Shown piece by piece: positions 1 through 5,941 of a stretch of 7,383 nucleotides of DNA. The position numbers were made by a program, and so were the translations under genes. Under the pieces are notes generated by a model. The model saw only the letters and a list, made by a program, of their open reading frames with translations, was not told the origin of the DNA and did not search any database. Each line of letters opens with the position of its first letter. Position 1 is the first letter of the stretch. This stretch comes from an uncultured Bacteroidales bacterium (GTDB lineage Bacteria > Bacteroidota > Bacteroidia > Bacteroidales > UBA932), in assembly GCA_946530505.1 (NCBI GenBank), contig CAMNAD010000070.1, positions 1 to 7,383 on the forward strand, read 5' to 3'.

Positions 1-889
1 CAAGATGGCCAAGGACCGCGGCATCCTCACCGTGGCCGTTGTCACCATCCCCTTCCAGAACGAGGGAAAGAAGGCTCTTTCACGGGCCCTGGACGGCATT
101 CACGAACTGGAGAAGAACGTCGACAGCCTCATAATCATCAACAATGAGCGTCTGTATGACTACTATGGCGACCAGCTCATCCACGACGCCTTCCCCAAAG
201 CCGACGAAGTGCTTGCCACCGCAGTGCGCGGCATCATCGAAATCATAAAGAAGAAGGGATACATCAATGTTGACTTCGAAGATGTGAAGACGATGATGAA
301 GGACAGCGGAATGGCCCTGATGGGCTGCGGTACGGGCTCCGGACCGGACCGTATCGAGAAGGCCGTCAAAGAGGCCTTCGAGAGCCCGCTGCTCAACGAT
401 TTCGACCTGAAGACTGCGAAGAACGTACTGGTAAACATCACCGGAGGCCGCAATGAGCAAGGTCTCAAGATGGACGACATGAAGGAGATCAACCGCCTCA
501 TAGACGAATACACAGGAGGGGACAACAACTTCAAGAGAGGACTCATCTGGGACGATAGTCCTGAAATAGGTGATACCATTCACATAACTTCCATTGTAGT
601 TGGCCTGCGATTTGCAGATGTAATCGGCCCGGGACTGAGTGATGCCGACAACTACATCACGATTACCAAGAACTATGTATTCGACAAGGAAGAACTTGCC
701 AAGGGCGAAGGCATCAGCCTCCCCGCTGACAGCAGTTCCCATATAGGATACAGCAGCAAGGACAATGAGCGCGCCTTCCGCTTCGATCCGGACAAACGCC
801 CGGTGTTGCTTGTTCAGGAAGGACAGGACATCAGCGCCCTTGAGAATGAACCGGCGATACGCCGCAAACCGAAAAAGAACGAACAATGA
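1..889 (+). CDS. ftsZ: Cell division protein FtsZ, C-terminal two thirds (5' truncated by window edge)
   Basis: Tubulin-like GTPase that polymerises into the cytokinetic Z ring at midcell. The reading frame is open to the left edge, so the N-terminal nucleotide-binding part with the GGGTGTG signature lies outside the window; the Met at position 5 is internal. Counting from that Met, the visible protein begins in the GILTVAVVTIPF strand, carries the T7 synergy-loop motif NVDFEDV (Asn88, Asp90, Asp93) that completes the GTPase site of the next subunit, then GMALMGCGTGSG and NITGG, all standard FtsZ landmarks. The linker after the core is very short and the end contains ALENEPAIRR, which fits the conserved C-terminal tail that binds FtsA-type anchors. 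The TGA shares the ATGA at 886-889 with the gltX start, which suggests co-transcription and coupled translation. Identification is secure from the core motifs. Confidence 0.96.
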   Translation, partial: KMAKDRGILTVAVVTIPFQNEGKKALSRALDGIHELEKNVDSLIIINNERLYDYYGDQLIHDAFPKADEVLATAVRGIIEIIKKKGYINVDFEDVKTMMKDSGMALMGCGTGSGPDRIEKAVKEAFESPLLNDFDLKTAKNVLVNITGGRNEQGLKMDDMKEINRLIDEYTGGDNNFKRGLIWDDSPEIGDTIHITSIVVGLRFADVIGPGLSDADNYITITKNYVFDKEELAKGEGISLPADSSSHIGYSSKDNERAFRFDPDKRPVLLVQEGQDISALENEPAIRRKPKKNEQ

Positions 890-2451
890 GAAAGACACGC
901 GTAAGATTCGCACCCTCCCCCACCGGTCCGCTCCACATGGGCGGTGTCCGTACAGCCTTGTATAACTATCTCTACGCCAAGCAGAACGGAGGAGACTTCA
1001 TCATCCGCATAGAAGATACCGACTCCCACCGTTTCGTGCCGGGAGCCGAGCAGTATATAATCGAGGCCCTGCGCTGGTGCGGCATTATTCCCGACGAAGG
1101 AGTGGATGACGAAGGCAGGGTCGTGGAGACGCCCTCCGAGAGGCACCCCCACGCTCCATACCGCCAGAGCCAGAGGCGAGGCATCTACCGTAAGTATGCC
1201 GAGCAACTGGTAGAGGCAGGATATGCTTACTACGCATTCGACTCCGCCGAAGAGCTCGCCGCAGAGCGCGCGAAAGCGGAAGCCGCCGGGCAGACCTTCA
1301 TATACAATCACGAGAACCGCATGCATCTGCGAAACTCCCTAACCTTGAGTGCTGCCGAGACGGAGAAACTGCTTGCCGAAACCACCGACTGGACAGTGCG
1401 CTTCAAGATGCCGGAAGATGAAATTGTAGAAATGGACGACCTCATCCGCGGTCACATTGAGGTGAATACCAGGACACTGGACGACAAGGTGCTCTGGAAG
1501 AGGGCCGACGAACTGCCCACATACCACCTTGCCAACATCGTGGACGACCATCTGATGGAAATCACCGAGGTCATCCGCGGAGAAGAATGGCTCCCTTCCC
1601 TGCCCCTGCACTATCTGCTTTACAGAGCCTTCGGATGGACCGACAGCCAGCCCCGTTTCGCACACCTGTCCCTGCTCCTCAAGCCTGTGGGCAACGGCAA
1701 ACTCAGCAAACGCGACGGAGACAAGCTAGGCTTCCCGGTATTCCCCCTGCGCTGGGTCAATGAGGCGGGTGAAGTCACCCGCGGTTACCGCGAGGACGGT
1801 TACTTCCCCGAGGCCTTCGTGAACATGCTCGCCCTTCTGGGATGGAACCCGGGAACCGAACAGGAGATATTTTCCATGGACGAATTGGTGAAGGCGTTCA
1901 GCATGGACAAGGTGCAGAAGGCCGGCGCCAAGTTCAATCCCGACAAGGCAAAATGGTTCAACAAGGAGTATCTCCGCATGAAAAGCGATGAGGAGCTCGC
2001 GAAACTCTTTGTTCCTGTGCTTGCGGAGCATGGAGTGGAGGACGATTTCGGGCATCTCGTCAAGGTTGTTCACCTGATCAAGGAGCGCGCCACCTTCGTG
2101 GCCGACTTCTGGGATATCGCCTGGTATCTGTTCAAGGCGCCTGAAACTTATGCAGAAAAGGATACTGCAAAGTTCTGGAAGCCCGAGAACGTGGAACCGG
2201 CACTCAAGGTTGCAGATTTTATTGCCGCGTACGAAGGTGAATGGAACAAGGATTCGCTGGAAGCAGCCCTGGAGGATTTCATCCGCGCAAATGAATGGCC
2301 CATGGGGAAGGTGATGAACTGTATCCGCCTTGCCCTTACCGGTTCCGGCAGCGGTCTGGGTATTGCAGACATAGTGATTCTGATAGGAAAGAAAGAATTC
2401 AGCAGCAGGATAGAAAAAGCATTTGCGAACTCTGCCTCTATTTCTCTTTAG
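886..2451 (+). CDS. gltX: Glutamate--tRNA ligase (GluRS, class I)
   Basis: Cytosolic enzyme that charges tRNA-Glu with glutamate using ATP. The 521-residue protein opens with RVRFAPSPTGPLHMGG, whose HMGG (residues 17-20) is the HIGH motif, followed by TALYNYLYAK and RIEDTD. The middle holds PTYHLANIVDDHLMEITEVIRG, typical of the GlnRS/GluRS catalytic core, and the KMSKS-type loop KLSKR at residues 272-276, followed by DGDKLGFPVFPL and LLGWNPG. The remaining 200 or so residues form the anticodon-binding domains. Length is in the normal range for Bacteroidota GluRS. The ATG overlaps the ftsZ stop as ATGA and the N-terminus begins right at the conserved strand, so the start is well supported. 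The 3' end overlaps the convergent small membrane protein gene by 14 bases. It may be discriminating or non-discriminating; that depends on whether a GatCAB system exists elsewhere. Confidence 0.97.
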   Translation: MRKTRVRFAPSPTGPLHMGGVRTALYNYLYAKQNGGDFIIRIEDTDSHRFVPGAEQYIIEALRWCGIIPDEGVDDEGRVVETPSERHPHAPYRQSQRRGIYRKYAEQLVEAGYAYYAFDSAEELAAERAKAEAAGQTFIYNHENRMHLRNSLTLSAAETEKLLAETTDWTVRFKMPEDEIVEMDDLIRGHIEVNTRTLDDKVLWKRADELPTYHLANIVDDHLMEITEVIRGEEWLPSLPLHYLLYRAFGWTDSQPRFAHLSLLLKPVGNGKLSKRDGDKLGFPVFPLRWVNEAGEVTRGYREDGYFPEAFVNMLALLGWNPGTEQEIFSMDELVKAFSMDKVQKAGAKFNPDKAKWFNKEYLRMKSDEELAKLFVPVLAEHGVEDDFGHLVKVVHLIKERATFVADFWDIAWYLFKAPETYAEKDTAKFWKPENVEPALKVADFIAAYEGEWNKDSLEAALEDFIRANEWPMGKVMNCIRLALTGSGSGLGIADIVILIGKKEFSSRIEKAFANSASISL

Positions 2452-2641
2452 TGGAAAAGTATACCGCCAAGGTGGGGAGAATTACCAAAAGTATCAAAGA
2501 AATCTCTACCACGATATACGATCCCACGTAGTTGACGAGTGTCTGGAATTTCAGAACGCCGTCAACCAGAAAGACCAAGAGGGCGAACCAGCAGACAAAA
2601 AATATTGCAGCATGCTTGAGTTTTCTTTTCTTCAGTTTCAT
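2438..2641 (-). CDS. Small two-helix membrane protein, function unknown
   Basis: Not recognised as a named family. From the Met at 2641 it encodes 67 residues: a strongly basic start (MKLKKRKLKH), a hydrophobic helix at about residues 11-30, a short polar turn, a second helix at about 40-62 and a charged tail (STKEK). The basic N-terminus suggests that both ends lie in the cytoplasm with a hairpin in the inner membrane. An in-frame Met exists upstream at 2692, but a good Bacteroidota-type promoter lies between the two Mets, which favours the shorter form. The gene is convergent with gltX and their last 14 bases overlap. It is divergent from dtd. Support comes from the promoter, the coherent hydropathy pattern and the lack of a better reading frame in this stretch. 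Confidence 0.55.
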   Translation of the reverse strand: MKLKKRKLKHAAIFFVCWFALLVFLVDGVLKFQTLVNYVGSYIVVEISLILLVILPTLAVYFSTKEK

Positions 2642-2662
2642 ACTTTGGATTGATCTGACTTG

Positions 2663-2693
2663 TAAAGGTAGTACAATTCCCGCATATTTCAAT
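2663..2693 (-). promoter_or_regulatory. Putative Bacteroidota-type promoter for the small membrane protein
   Basis: Read on the - strand, ATTG at 2693-2690 is followed after 19 bases by TACCTTTA at 2670-2663. This is close to the primary sigma consensus of Bacteroidota (TTTG, about 19 bases, TAnnTTTG), one mismatch in each box. Transcription would start near 2656, leaving an untranslated leader of about 15 bases before the ATG at 2641. No Shine-Dalgarno precedes that ATG, as is usual in the phylum. Confidence 0.45.
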
Positions 2694-2755
2694 TCATCAG
2701 ATGTTTTTCCGCAGTACGATTACGCCATATCATTCGACAAATATCGTCAGACCAC

Positions 2756-2786
2756 TTTCGAGGTTTAATAATTATTGCTATATTTG
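2756..2786 (+). promoter_or_regulatory. Putative Bacteroidota-type promoter for dtd
   Basis: TATATTTG at 2779-2786 is a perfect match to the TAnnTTTG -7 box. TTTC at 2756-2759 sits 19 bases upstream as a 3-of-4 match to the -33 TTTG. Transcription would start near 2793, leaving about 24 bases before the dtd ATG. An AGGAGG at 2789-2794 lies at or just before that start. Confidence 0.5.
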
Positions 2787-2816
2787 AGAGGAGGCAAAGT
2801 CAAATGCGGGGCAACC

Positions 2817-3269
2817 ATGAGAGCAGTCATACAAAGAGTTTCATCAGCATCGGTTACCATTGGAGGGGTGGTCAAGTCCGCCATCGGGCCTGGCCTTCTC
2901 GTTCTTCTCGGCATCGGCCATGAGGACACTTCAGAGGATATCGAATGGCTCGTAAGAAAGATTGCGGGGCTTCGCATCTTCAATGACGATGACGGGGTGA
3001 TGAACCGCAGCATCCTGGACACAGGCGGAGATATTATCGTTGTAAGCCAGTTCACGCTGATGGCATCCACAAAAAAAGGCAACAGGCCGTCCTATATCGG
3101 TGCGGCTGGCCATGAGAAAGCCATCCCACTGTACGAGCAGTTCTGCGAGAACCTGTCGGAGGCTATCGGAAAACCTGTCGGGACAGGTGAGTTCGGTGCC
3201 GACATGAAGGTGGCGCTCGTGAACGACGGTCCTGTCACAATCTGTATGGATACAAAGAACAAAGAATAA
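2817..3269 (+). CDS. dtd: D-aminoacyl-tRNA deacylase
   Basis: Cytosolic proofreading enzyme that hydrolyses D-amino acids, and glycine mischarged on tRNA-Ala, from tRNA. The 150-residue protein has the usual family length. It begins MRAVIQRVSSASVTI, the normal Dtd N-terminus, then has SQFTL (residues 77-81), RPSY at 90-93, and NDGPVTI (136-142) containing the Gly-cisPro pair (138-139) that enforces chiral specificity. The active form is a homodimer with the site at the interface. The frame stays open upstream to a TTG at 2775, but family alignment and the promoter place the start at the ATG at 2817. No Shine-Dalgarno is correctly placed for this ATG. A possible 26-residue ORF starts five bases after the stop. 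Confidence 0.96.
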   Translation: MRAVIQRVSSASVTIGGVVKSAIGPGLLVLLGIGHEDTSEDIEWLVRKIAGLRIFNDDDGVMNRSILDTGGDIIVVSQFTLMASTKKGNRPSYIGAAGHEKAIPLYEQFCENLSEAIGKPVGTGEFGADMKVALVNDGPVTICMDTKNKE

Positions 3270-3274
3270 CGGCC

Positions 3275-3355
3275 ATGGCGCTTTTCGGGGCCCTTGTCGG
3301 AATGGCCCTCGGCATCCCGGCAGCCCTTGTGGCCGGATGGGTCACAATACTGTAA
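3275..3355 (+). CDS. Possible 26-residue glycine-zipper membrane peptide
   Basis: This is a short ATG-to-TAA frame starting five bases after the dtd stop. It encodes an almost wholly hydrophobic peptide: MALFGALVGMALG, then IPAALVAGWVTIL. Gly5, Gly9 and Gly13 form a GxxxGxxxG zipper, a pattern that packs transmembrane helices, and there is not a single charged residue. It could be a real micro-membrane protein co-transcribed with dtd, a remnant of a longer membrane protein, or a chance frame in GC-rich DNA. No Shine-Dalgarno is visible, which in this phylum does not argue against it. Only conservation would settle it. Confidence 0.3.
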   Translation: MALFGALVGMALGIPAALVAGWVTIL

Positions 3356-3379
3356 TAAGATGGATACAACGTTTATCAT

Positions 3380-3432
3380 AAGGAGTTCCTATGAGGAAGC
3401 GATATAAAAACAAAACGACTAATTATGAATAG
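3380..3432 (+). other. Possible Shine-Dalgarno and 13-codon leader ORF overlapping the IMPase start
   Basis: AAGGAG at 3380-3385 lies five bases before an ATG at 3391, an almost ideal ribosome site. The frame from that ATG encodes the basic peptide MRKRYKNKTTNYE and stops at the TAG at 3430-3432, just past the ATG (3425) of the phosphatase gene in another frame. That arrangement would allow ribosomes ending on the leader to restart on the phosphatase. The phosphatase ATG has no Shine-Dalgarno of its own. An overlapping 15-residue frame (3360-3407) is also open. The evidence is only positional. Confidence 0.25.
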
Positions 3433-4222
3433 AGTACTTATAGACAGCATCATTTCCATAGTGAAGGAAGCCTCTGCCCTTATGAAACGGGAAGGCTTTT
3501 CGGTGAAGGAGAAAGGTAGCATCGAGAACATCGTCACATCGTCCGACCTCGCCGTCCAGGAATTCCTCACCGGGAGGCTCGCAGGGCTACTTCCGGGCAG
3601 CGGGTTCCTCTGCGAGGAAGAGGATATTCAGGACCTGGGTCACGAATATGTCTGGATCATCGACCCCATCGACGGAACGGCGAACTACGCCCGGGGAAGC
3701 GAGAACTGCTGCATCAGCGTCGCCCTCGTCAGGAACTGGACGCCGGTGCTGGGCGTCGTCTACAGCCCGTGGCGCGATGAGCTCTATTCGGCGGAAGCCG
3801 GCAAGGGCGCTTTCTGCAACGGACGGCCCATCCATGTATCCAGCCGCCCTTTTGAGAGAGGCTTCCTCTTCACGGCCATGTCCACCTACAGGAAGGAGTT
3901 CGCCAAGACTTGCTCTGACATCATCTATGACCTCTACATGGAGTGCAACGACTTCCGCCGCACCGGAAGCGCCGCCGTGGAACTCTGCCTCATGGCACGC
4001 GGGTTTGCGGAGCTTTACTTCGAGATGCGCCTCTTGCCATGGGACTATGCGGCTGCAGCCCTTGTCCTGAAGGAAGCCGGCGGGTTCATCTGCGACCTCG
4101 ACGGCAACTTCCCCACCCTGAAGAAGCCGTCCCTGGTCATTGCCGCGAATTCCCAGACGAGCATGGATCGGATTCTTGATACGGTCCGCCGCCACCTTCC
4201 TTCTCTTCCAGAAGCGATATAG
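3425..4222 (+). CDS. Inositol monophosphatase family protein (SuhB/CysQ-like)
   Basis: Mg2+-dependent phosphomonoesterase of the FIG superfamily, cytosolic. The 265-residue length is normal. The three metal-site motifs are present: GFLCEEED at residues 60-67 (the conserved Glu), WIIDPIDGTANY with Asp80, Asp83, Gly84 and Thr85, and LPWDYAAAALVLKEAGG with Trp206-Asp207. FRRTGSAAVELCLMARG before the last motif is also typical. Candidate substrates are inositol-1-phosphate, 3'-phosphoadenosine-5'-phosphate or histidinol phosphate, and sequence reading alone cannot choose, so no symbol is given. The ATG at 3425 is the first Met in frame and leaves a normal N-terminal helix. It sits 155 bases after dtd with no clear TAnnTTTG promoter between, so read-through from dtd is likely. 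It ends 64 bases before rpiB. Confidence 0.92.
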   Translation: MNRVLIDSIISIVKEASALMKREGFSVKEKGSIENIVTSSDLAVQEFLTGRLAGLLPGSGFLCEEEDIQDLGHEYVWIIDPIDGTANYARGSENCCISVALVRNWTPVLGVVYSPWRDELYSAEAGKGAFCNGRPIHVSSRPFERGFLFTAMSTYRKEFAKTCSDIIYDLYMECNDFRRTGSAAVELCLMARGFAELYFEMRLLPWDYAAAALVLKEAGGFICDLDGNFPTLKKPSLVIAANSQTSMDRILDTVRRHLPSLPEAI

Positions 4223-4230
4223 AAACAGAT

Positions 4231-4262
4231 GTTGGATTATTGAGAACTATTATATAACTTTA
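4231..4262 (+). promoter_or_regulatory. Putative promoter for rpiB
   Basis: GTTG at 4231-4234, then 20 bases, then TAACTTTA at 4255-4262, one mismatch from the TAnnTTTG -7 box. The 64 bases between the phosphatase stop and the rpiB ATG are markedly AT-rich compared with the coding DNA on both sides, as expected of a promoter. Transcription would start about 18 bases before the ATG. Confidence 0.4.
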
Positions 4263-4286
4263 ACTATTTTAGAATACACCACAGTC

Positions 4287-4718
4287 ATGAAAATAGGATT
4301 ATGCAGCGACCACGCAGGCGTGGAATATAAGGCAAAATTGATTTCGTATCTGCTTGGCAAAGGATACGAAGTTGTTAATTTCGGCACCGACAGCACCGAG
4401 AGTTGCGATTATCCCGATTTCGCACACCCCCTGGCAACAGCTGTTGAGAAGGGTGAGTGCGACCTCGGAATTGCTATCTGCGGCACCGGCAACGGGATGG
4501 CAATTACCCTCAATCATCACAAGGGAATACGTGCCGGCCTTGCCTGGAATACGGCGATTGGAGAATTGGTAAAGGAGCACAACAATGCCAATGTGCTGGT
4601 GCTGCCTGCACGTTTCATCTCCTACAGGATGGCCGTGTCAATAGTGCGCACCTGGCTCAATACTGAATTCGCCGGAGGACGCCATCAGCGCCGCATCGAC
4701 AAAATCACTGCCTGCTAA
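4287..4718 (+). CDS. rpiB: Ribose-5-phosphate isomerase B
   Basis: Interconverts ribulose-5-phosphate and ribose-5-phosphate in the non-oxidative pentose phosphate pathway; cytosolic. The protein is 143 residues, normal for the RpiB/LacAB family. It starts MKIGLCSDHAG (Asp8, His9 of the phosphate/sugar site) and carries YPDFA, then CGTGNGM with the catalytic-base Cys65 and anion-hole loop, IRAGLAWN, EHNNANVL (98-104) and GGRHQRRI near the C-terminus, which supplies phosphate-binding arginines. The frame is open upstream into the phosphatase gene, but the ATG at 4287 puts the conserved first strand at the N-terminus and lies after the AT-rich promoter region. The TAA stop overlaps the stop codon of the convergent anti-sigma gene by two bases. 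Confidence 0.95.
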   Translation: MKIGLCSDHAGVEYKAKLISYLLGKGYEVVNFGTDSTESCDYPDFAHPLATAVEKGECDLGIAICGTGNGMAITLNHHKGIRAGLAWNTAIGELVKEHNNANVLVLPARFISYRMAVSIVRTWLNTEFAGGRHQRRIDKITAC

Positions 4719-5941
4719 AACAGCGTCAGCCTGTAGCCGAGGGCAAGGTTGAAGGACGCAGGATGGGCCGTGTAGTAAGTCTCTATGTGGCTTCCACCGA
4801 CGAAGTGATACGAGAACCCGGGCTGCACGAACAGCGCGCTGTGTCCAGTGATATTCCACTGGAGCCCCGCGCCGGCATTCAGCGACCAGATTCTGTCTTT
4901 TTGGGGGGTATCGTCAGTTGATGACGATATCCTTTTTCCATTCATATATGAGGAGTCCTCCAGATGCATTGATGTCGCGAACTCATACATAGGGCCCGCG
5001 GTCAGGTAGAGACTGAACCGGTTCCACTGCAATGCATTATAGTTGACATACAGGGGAATGCCCATATATTCCACCTGCCGGACCGTTTTCTTCGTGCTGT
5101 TTCCGGATACAGTTCTTATTGAGGTATTCAAGGTAGAAAGGCTTATTCCGGATTCCACTCCCCATCTCTCTCCAATGTTACATTTCAAACTCAAAGCTAT
5201 TCGGGCGGACTGGGAGTGAGTAGTCTCCGTAGTCGACGGCTTGTTGCGGGAAACCATGCCGAAATCGAAGGAACCTCCGCTCCAGGCTTTTGTAGCAAAT
5301 GCCAGGGATGGGCCGCCGGAGCGGATGGTTGTCTGCATAGTTTTCGGCCCCATCTTACCCAGGCGAGATATGCCTGCCTGAACCTTTATGCGTGGCGTTT
5401 TCCGTGGTGTTGTCTTGATCGGCTGTTCCGTAAGCGCAGGTTCCTTCGTCTGCACTTCAGCAGGATTTTGCACATCGGTTTCAGTGGGGGCTTCCGGCGC
5501 AGTTTCCGATGCTTCTACTTCGGGTTCTGCCGGAGATTCTGCCGGGGAGGTGCTCCCATCGGGAGCCATAGCCTCCCGTGGCTGTAACGGGAGGGGCCCA
5601 GCTGTGCTGGGAGGGGTCTCGGAGAGACAGGCGGAAGAAGGGAGCACCTCCCCGGCAGGCACGACAGATTCTATAGCGACATTATCCGCAACGATGGCGT
5701 CTCCAGGGACGAGGGAGACAGCGCTTTCGGCCGAGGGCGAAACCGGCCATAGAAGAAGCGCAAGGGCAGCAACGGCAGCCGCTGCGAGAAGGCTTCCCGC
5801 ATACCACAGGGCAGCCAACGGCCGCTTATTCTTGGGTTCAATGCCGGTGCGGACTGCGTCCCACAGCCCATCCGGTTCTGCTTCCGTATAGCCCTCGAAG
5901 AGTTCCGGAAGCTTGTCTGTCCAATCCTTGTTACTGTTCAT
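4715..5941 (-). CDS. Dual membrane-spanning anti-sigma factor-like protein: cytoplasmic N-terminus, TM helix, long linker, outer-membrane beta-barrel
   Basis: This 408-residue protein has four parts. Residues 1-41 are polar and cytoplasmic (DWTDKLPELFEGYTEAEPDGLWDAV), the likely sigma-binding segment. Residues about 42-67 are one Ala/Leu-rich inner-membrane helix. Residues about 68-240 form a periplasmic linker rich in Pro, Glu, Ala, Ser and Thr, with a basic stretch near 177-203. Residues about 245-408 show alternating beta-strands with GIPLYVNYN, LYLTAGPMYEF, WSLNAGAGLQW and a terminal LGYRLTLF ending in Phe, the hallmark of an outer-membrane beta-barrel of about eight strands. Its start overlaps the ECF sigma gene by 11 bases. 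The architecture matches the Dma family reported in Bacteroides thetaiotaomicron, which senses the envelope and inhibits a cognate ECF sigma; function here is inferred from that match. The frame runs upstream to 6046, but the Met at 5941 is chosen because it places the acidic N-terminus first. Confidence 0.85.
   Translation of the reverse strand: MNSNKDWTDKLPELFEGYTEAEPDGLWDAVRTGIEPKNKRPLAALWYAGSLLAAAAVAALALLLWPVSPSAESAVSLVPGDAIVADNVAIESVVPAGEVLPSSACLSETPPSTAGPLPLQPREAMAPDGSTSPAESPAEPEVEASETAPEAPTETDVQNPAEVQTKEPALTEQPIKTTPRKTPRIKVQAGISRLGKMGPKTMQTTIRSGGPSLAFATKAWSGGSFDFGMVSRNKPSTTETTHSQSARIALSLKCNIGERWGVESGISLSTLNTSIRTVSGNSTKKTVRQVEYMGIPLYVNYNALQWNRFSLYLTAGPMYEFATSMHLEDSSYMNGKRISSSTDDTPQKDRIWSLNAGAGLQWNITGHSALFVQPGFSYHFVGGSHIETYYTAHPASFNLALGYRLTLF
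5539..5658. repeat. 120-bp hairpin nest closed by a perfect 19-bp inverted repeat inside the anti-sigma gene
   Basis: CTGCCGGGGAGGTGCTCCC at 5539-5557 is the exact reverse complement of 5640-5658. Between the arms lie three further perfect hairpins: CCTCCCGT/ACGGGAGG (5572-5579, 5587-5594), CCCAGC/GCTGGG (5597-5602, 5606-5611) and GTCTC/GAGAC (5616-5620, 5624-5628). GCTCCC/GGGAGC (5552-5557, 5561-5566) competes with the inner end of the outer arm. The element is 120 bases, exactly 40 codons, and falls in linker residues about 95-135. The arms encode different residues, so the symmetry is not a protein repeat. Confidence 0.85.

Noticed and set aside
80..913. Open frame of 277 codons on the - strand opposite ftsZ
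   Set aside because: It is the antisense shadow of a clearly conserved ftsZ frame, with no recognisable domain of its own.
2456..2478. CCGCC/GGTGG as a possible terminator after gltX
   Set aside because: The loop would be only two bases and no T-run follows; not a credible terminator.
2532..2768. Open frame of 78 codons on the + strand (also 2423-2653) after gltX
   Set aside because: It lies antisense to the small membrane protein and across its promoter and the dtd promoter region; no family features.
2775..2816. TTG start giving dtd a 14-residue N-terminal extension
   Set aside because: Dtd proteins begin at MRAVIQRV, and the TTG lies upstream of the -7 box of the likely promoter.
3587..4195. 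Open frame of 202 codons on the - strand inside the phosphatase gene, and a 140-codon + frame at 3648-4070
   Set aside because: Both are shadows of the GC-rich phosphatase frame; their composition is Ala/Arg/Ser-rich without motifs.
4140..4286. Upstream ATG that would extend rpiB by 49 residues
   Set aside because: The extension overlays phosphatase codons and the AT-rich promoter region; RpiB begins directly at MKIGLCSDHAG.
4715..4718. Two-base stop-on-stop overlap of rpiB and the anti-sigma gene as a regulatory overlap
   Set aside because: Such tight convergent ends are common in compact genomes, and no hairpin or other signal supports regulation.
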